Assembly (NCBI RefSeq): GCF_002086815.1
Contig: NZ_MVID01000001.1
Coordinates: 186,001 to 250,000 of the forward strand
DNA from: Mycolicibacterium parafortuitum
Lineage (GTDB): Bacteria; Actinomycetota; Actinomycetes; Mycobacteriales; Mycobacteriaceae
DNA: 64,000 bases
Reading direction: 5' to 3'
The translations under genes and the position numbers were made by a program. Shown here in pieces: positions 63,695 through 64,000 of the stretch. Every line of letters starts with the position of its first letter. Within the stretch, counting starts at the first letter, position 1. The notes below the pieces were generated by a model. That model saw only the letters and a program-made list of their open reading frames with translations, searched no databases and was not told where the DNA came from.

Positions 63695-64000
63695 TCAGGC
63701 GGTGATGCCCAGGCTGTCGCACAGCGAAAGGAACGCCACCGCGAACGGGTTCTCGGCCGTCATCTGCCGCAGCCGCGGCCAATCCAGTTGCTCACGTACG
63801 GCCCGTACCGGGGGGAACAGCGTGGCGAAGTCGCAGTGGTGTTCGTGCAGCGCGCGCAGTTTCTGGGTGAGCACCTCGGTCGGGGGCAGCACCGGGATCG
63901 CCAGGGCCAGCACATCCTGGGTCTCGGCCCGTTCCAGCAGCGCCCCGTCCACCGGTACCCGGTTGATCTGGTGCAGCACGTCGATCACGACGGGACCGTC
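63695..64000 (-). CDS. Nucleotidyltransferase-family protein, C-terminal part (5' end outside window)
   Basis: The frame is open to the right edge, so the N-terminal part lies outside; about 101 residues are visible. They read as the C-terminal half of a small nucleotidyltransferase-like domain protein: IDVLHQINRVPVDGALLERA, IPVLPPTEVLTQKLRALHEH and the HCDFATLFPPVRAVREQLDW segment, with a final helix around NPFAVAFLSLCDSLGITA. The catalytic Asp/Asp motif should be in the missing part. It lies upstream of the Crp paralogue on the same strand. A toxin-antitoxin-type partner cannot be tested from this window. Confidence 0.6.
   Translation of the reverse strand, partial: DGPVVIDVLHQINRVPVDGALLERAETQDVLALAIPVLPPTEVLTQKLRALHEHHCDFATLFPPVRAVREQLDWPRLRQMTAENPFAVAFLSLCDSLGITA

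Overview
This window looks like a chromosome segment of a mycolic-acid actinobacterium, most likely a rapid-growing Mycolicibacterium/Mycobacterium. The evidence is the high GC content, the mbtK/mbtN/mbtM/mbtL mycobactin acyl-chain genes with IdeR-type iron boxes, a complete yrbE-mce operon, F420-dependent luciferase-like oxidoreductases, a mycofactocin-type SDR, an MmpL transporter, a 13E12-type DUF222/HNH gene behind a PafBC-type damage promoter, and frequent GTG/TTG starts with 4-base ATGA/GTGA overlaps. No insertion sequence, prophage or CRISPR array was seen. All product names come from reading motifs and recalling families; no database search was run.

Layout. 1-8.4 kb: a lipid-metabolism run on the + strand (partial acyl-CoA ligase, mycofactocin-type SDR, F420 oxidoreductase, AveC-like membrane protein, acyl-CoA synthetase), then an MmpL transporter with its own promoter and palindromic operator. 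8.4-13.1 kb: HAD hydrolase, a repeat-bearing lipoprotein, a DUF808 membrane protein, a secreted DUF1214-like protein and two small conserved genes. 13.1-16.9 kb: mbtK facing mbtL-mbtM-mbtN. 16.9-21.7 kb: crcB-crcB-DUF190, divergent from pgm and an MFS exporter. 21.7-22.1 kb: tRNA-Ala(GGC) and a DUF3297 gene. 22.2-27.7 kb: a five-gene operon of unknown substrate (F420 oxidoreductase, sulfotransferase, DUF1214 protein, VOC protein, carboxylesterase). 27.7-35 kb: 13E12-type HNH protein, S9 peptidase, two TetR-controlled divergent units and a small coiled-coil protein.

35-58 kb is the most interesting part. A catabolic set surrounds a complete Mce lipid importer: aldehyde dehydrogenase and MaoC hydratase on +; SDR, P450, Rieske oxygenase, GNAT, an NTF2-like/DUF35 fusion, a thiolase-fold (Ltp2-like) protein and FadD as one operon on -; a [3Fe-4S]-type P450 ferredoxin; a second aldehyde dehydrogenase with a TetR gene; and yrbEA-yrbEB-mceABCDEF plus a CAP-domain secreted protein. 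Six promoter regions here carry the same 17-bp imperfect palindrome (ACCTTA-N5-TATAGGT-like). Two of them, upstream of the SDR/P450 operon and of the mce operon, share a nearly identical promoter, TTGACC-N17/18-TAAGGT. I infer a single regulon for uptake, oxidation, CoA activation, hydration and retro-aldol cleavage of an alicyclic, steroid-like or isoprenoid lipid.

58-64 kb: a small secreted four-Cys protein, a GjpA-like surface protein ending at a strong terminator, a large ATP-binding LuxR regulator with a CRP-like site upstream, a Crp paralogue and a nucleotidyltransferase fragment at the window edge.
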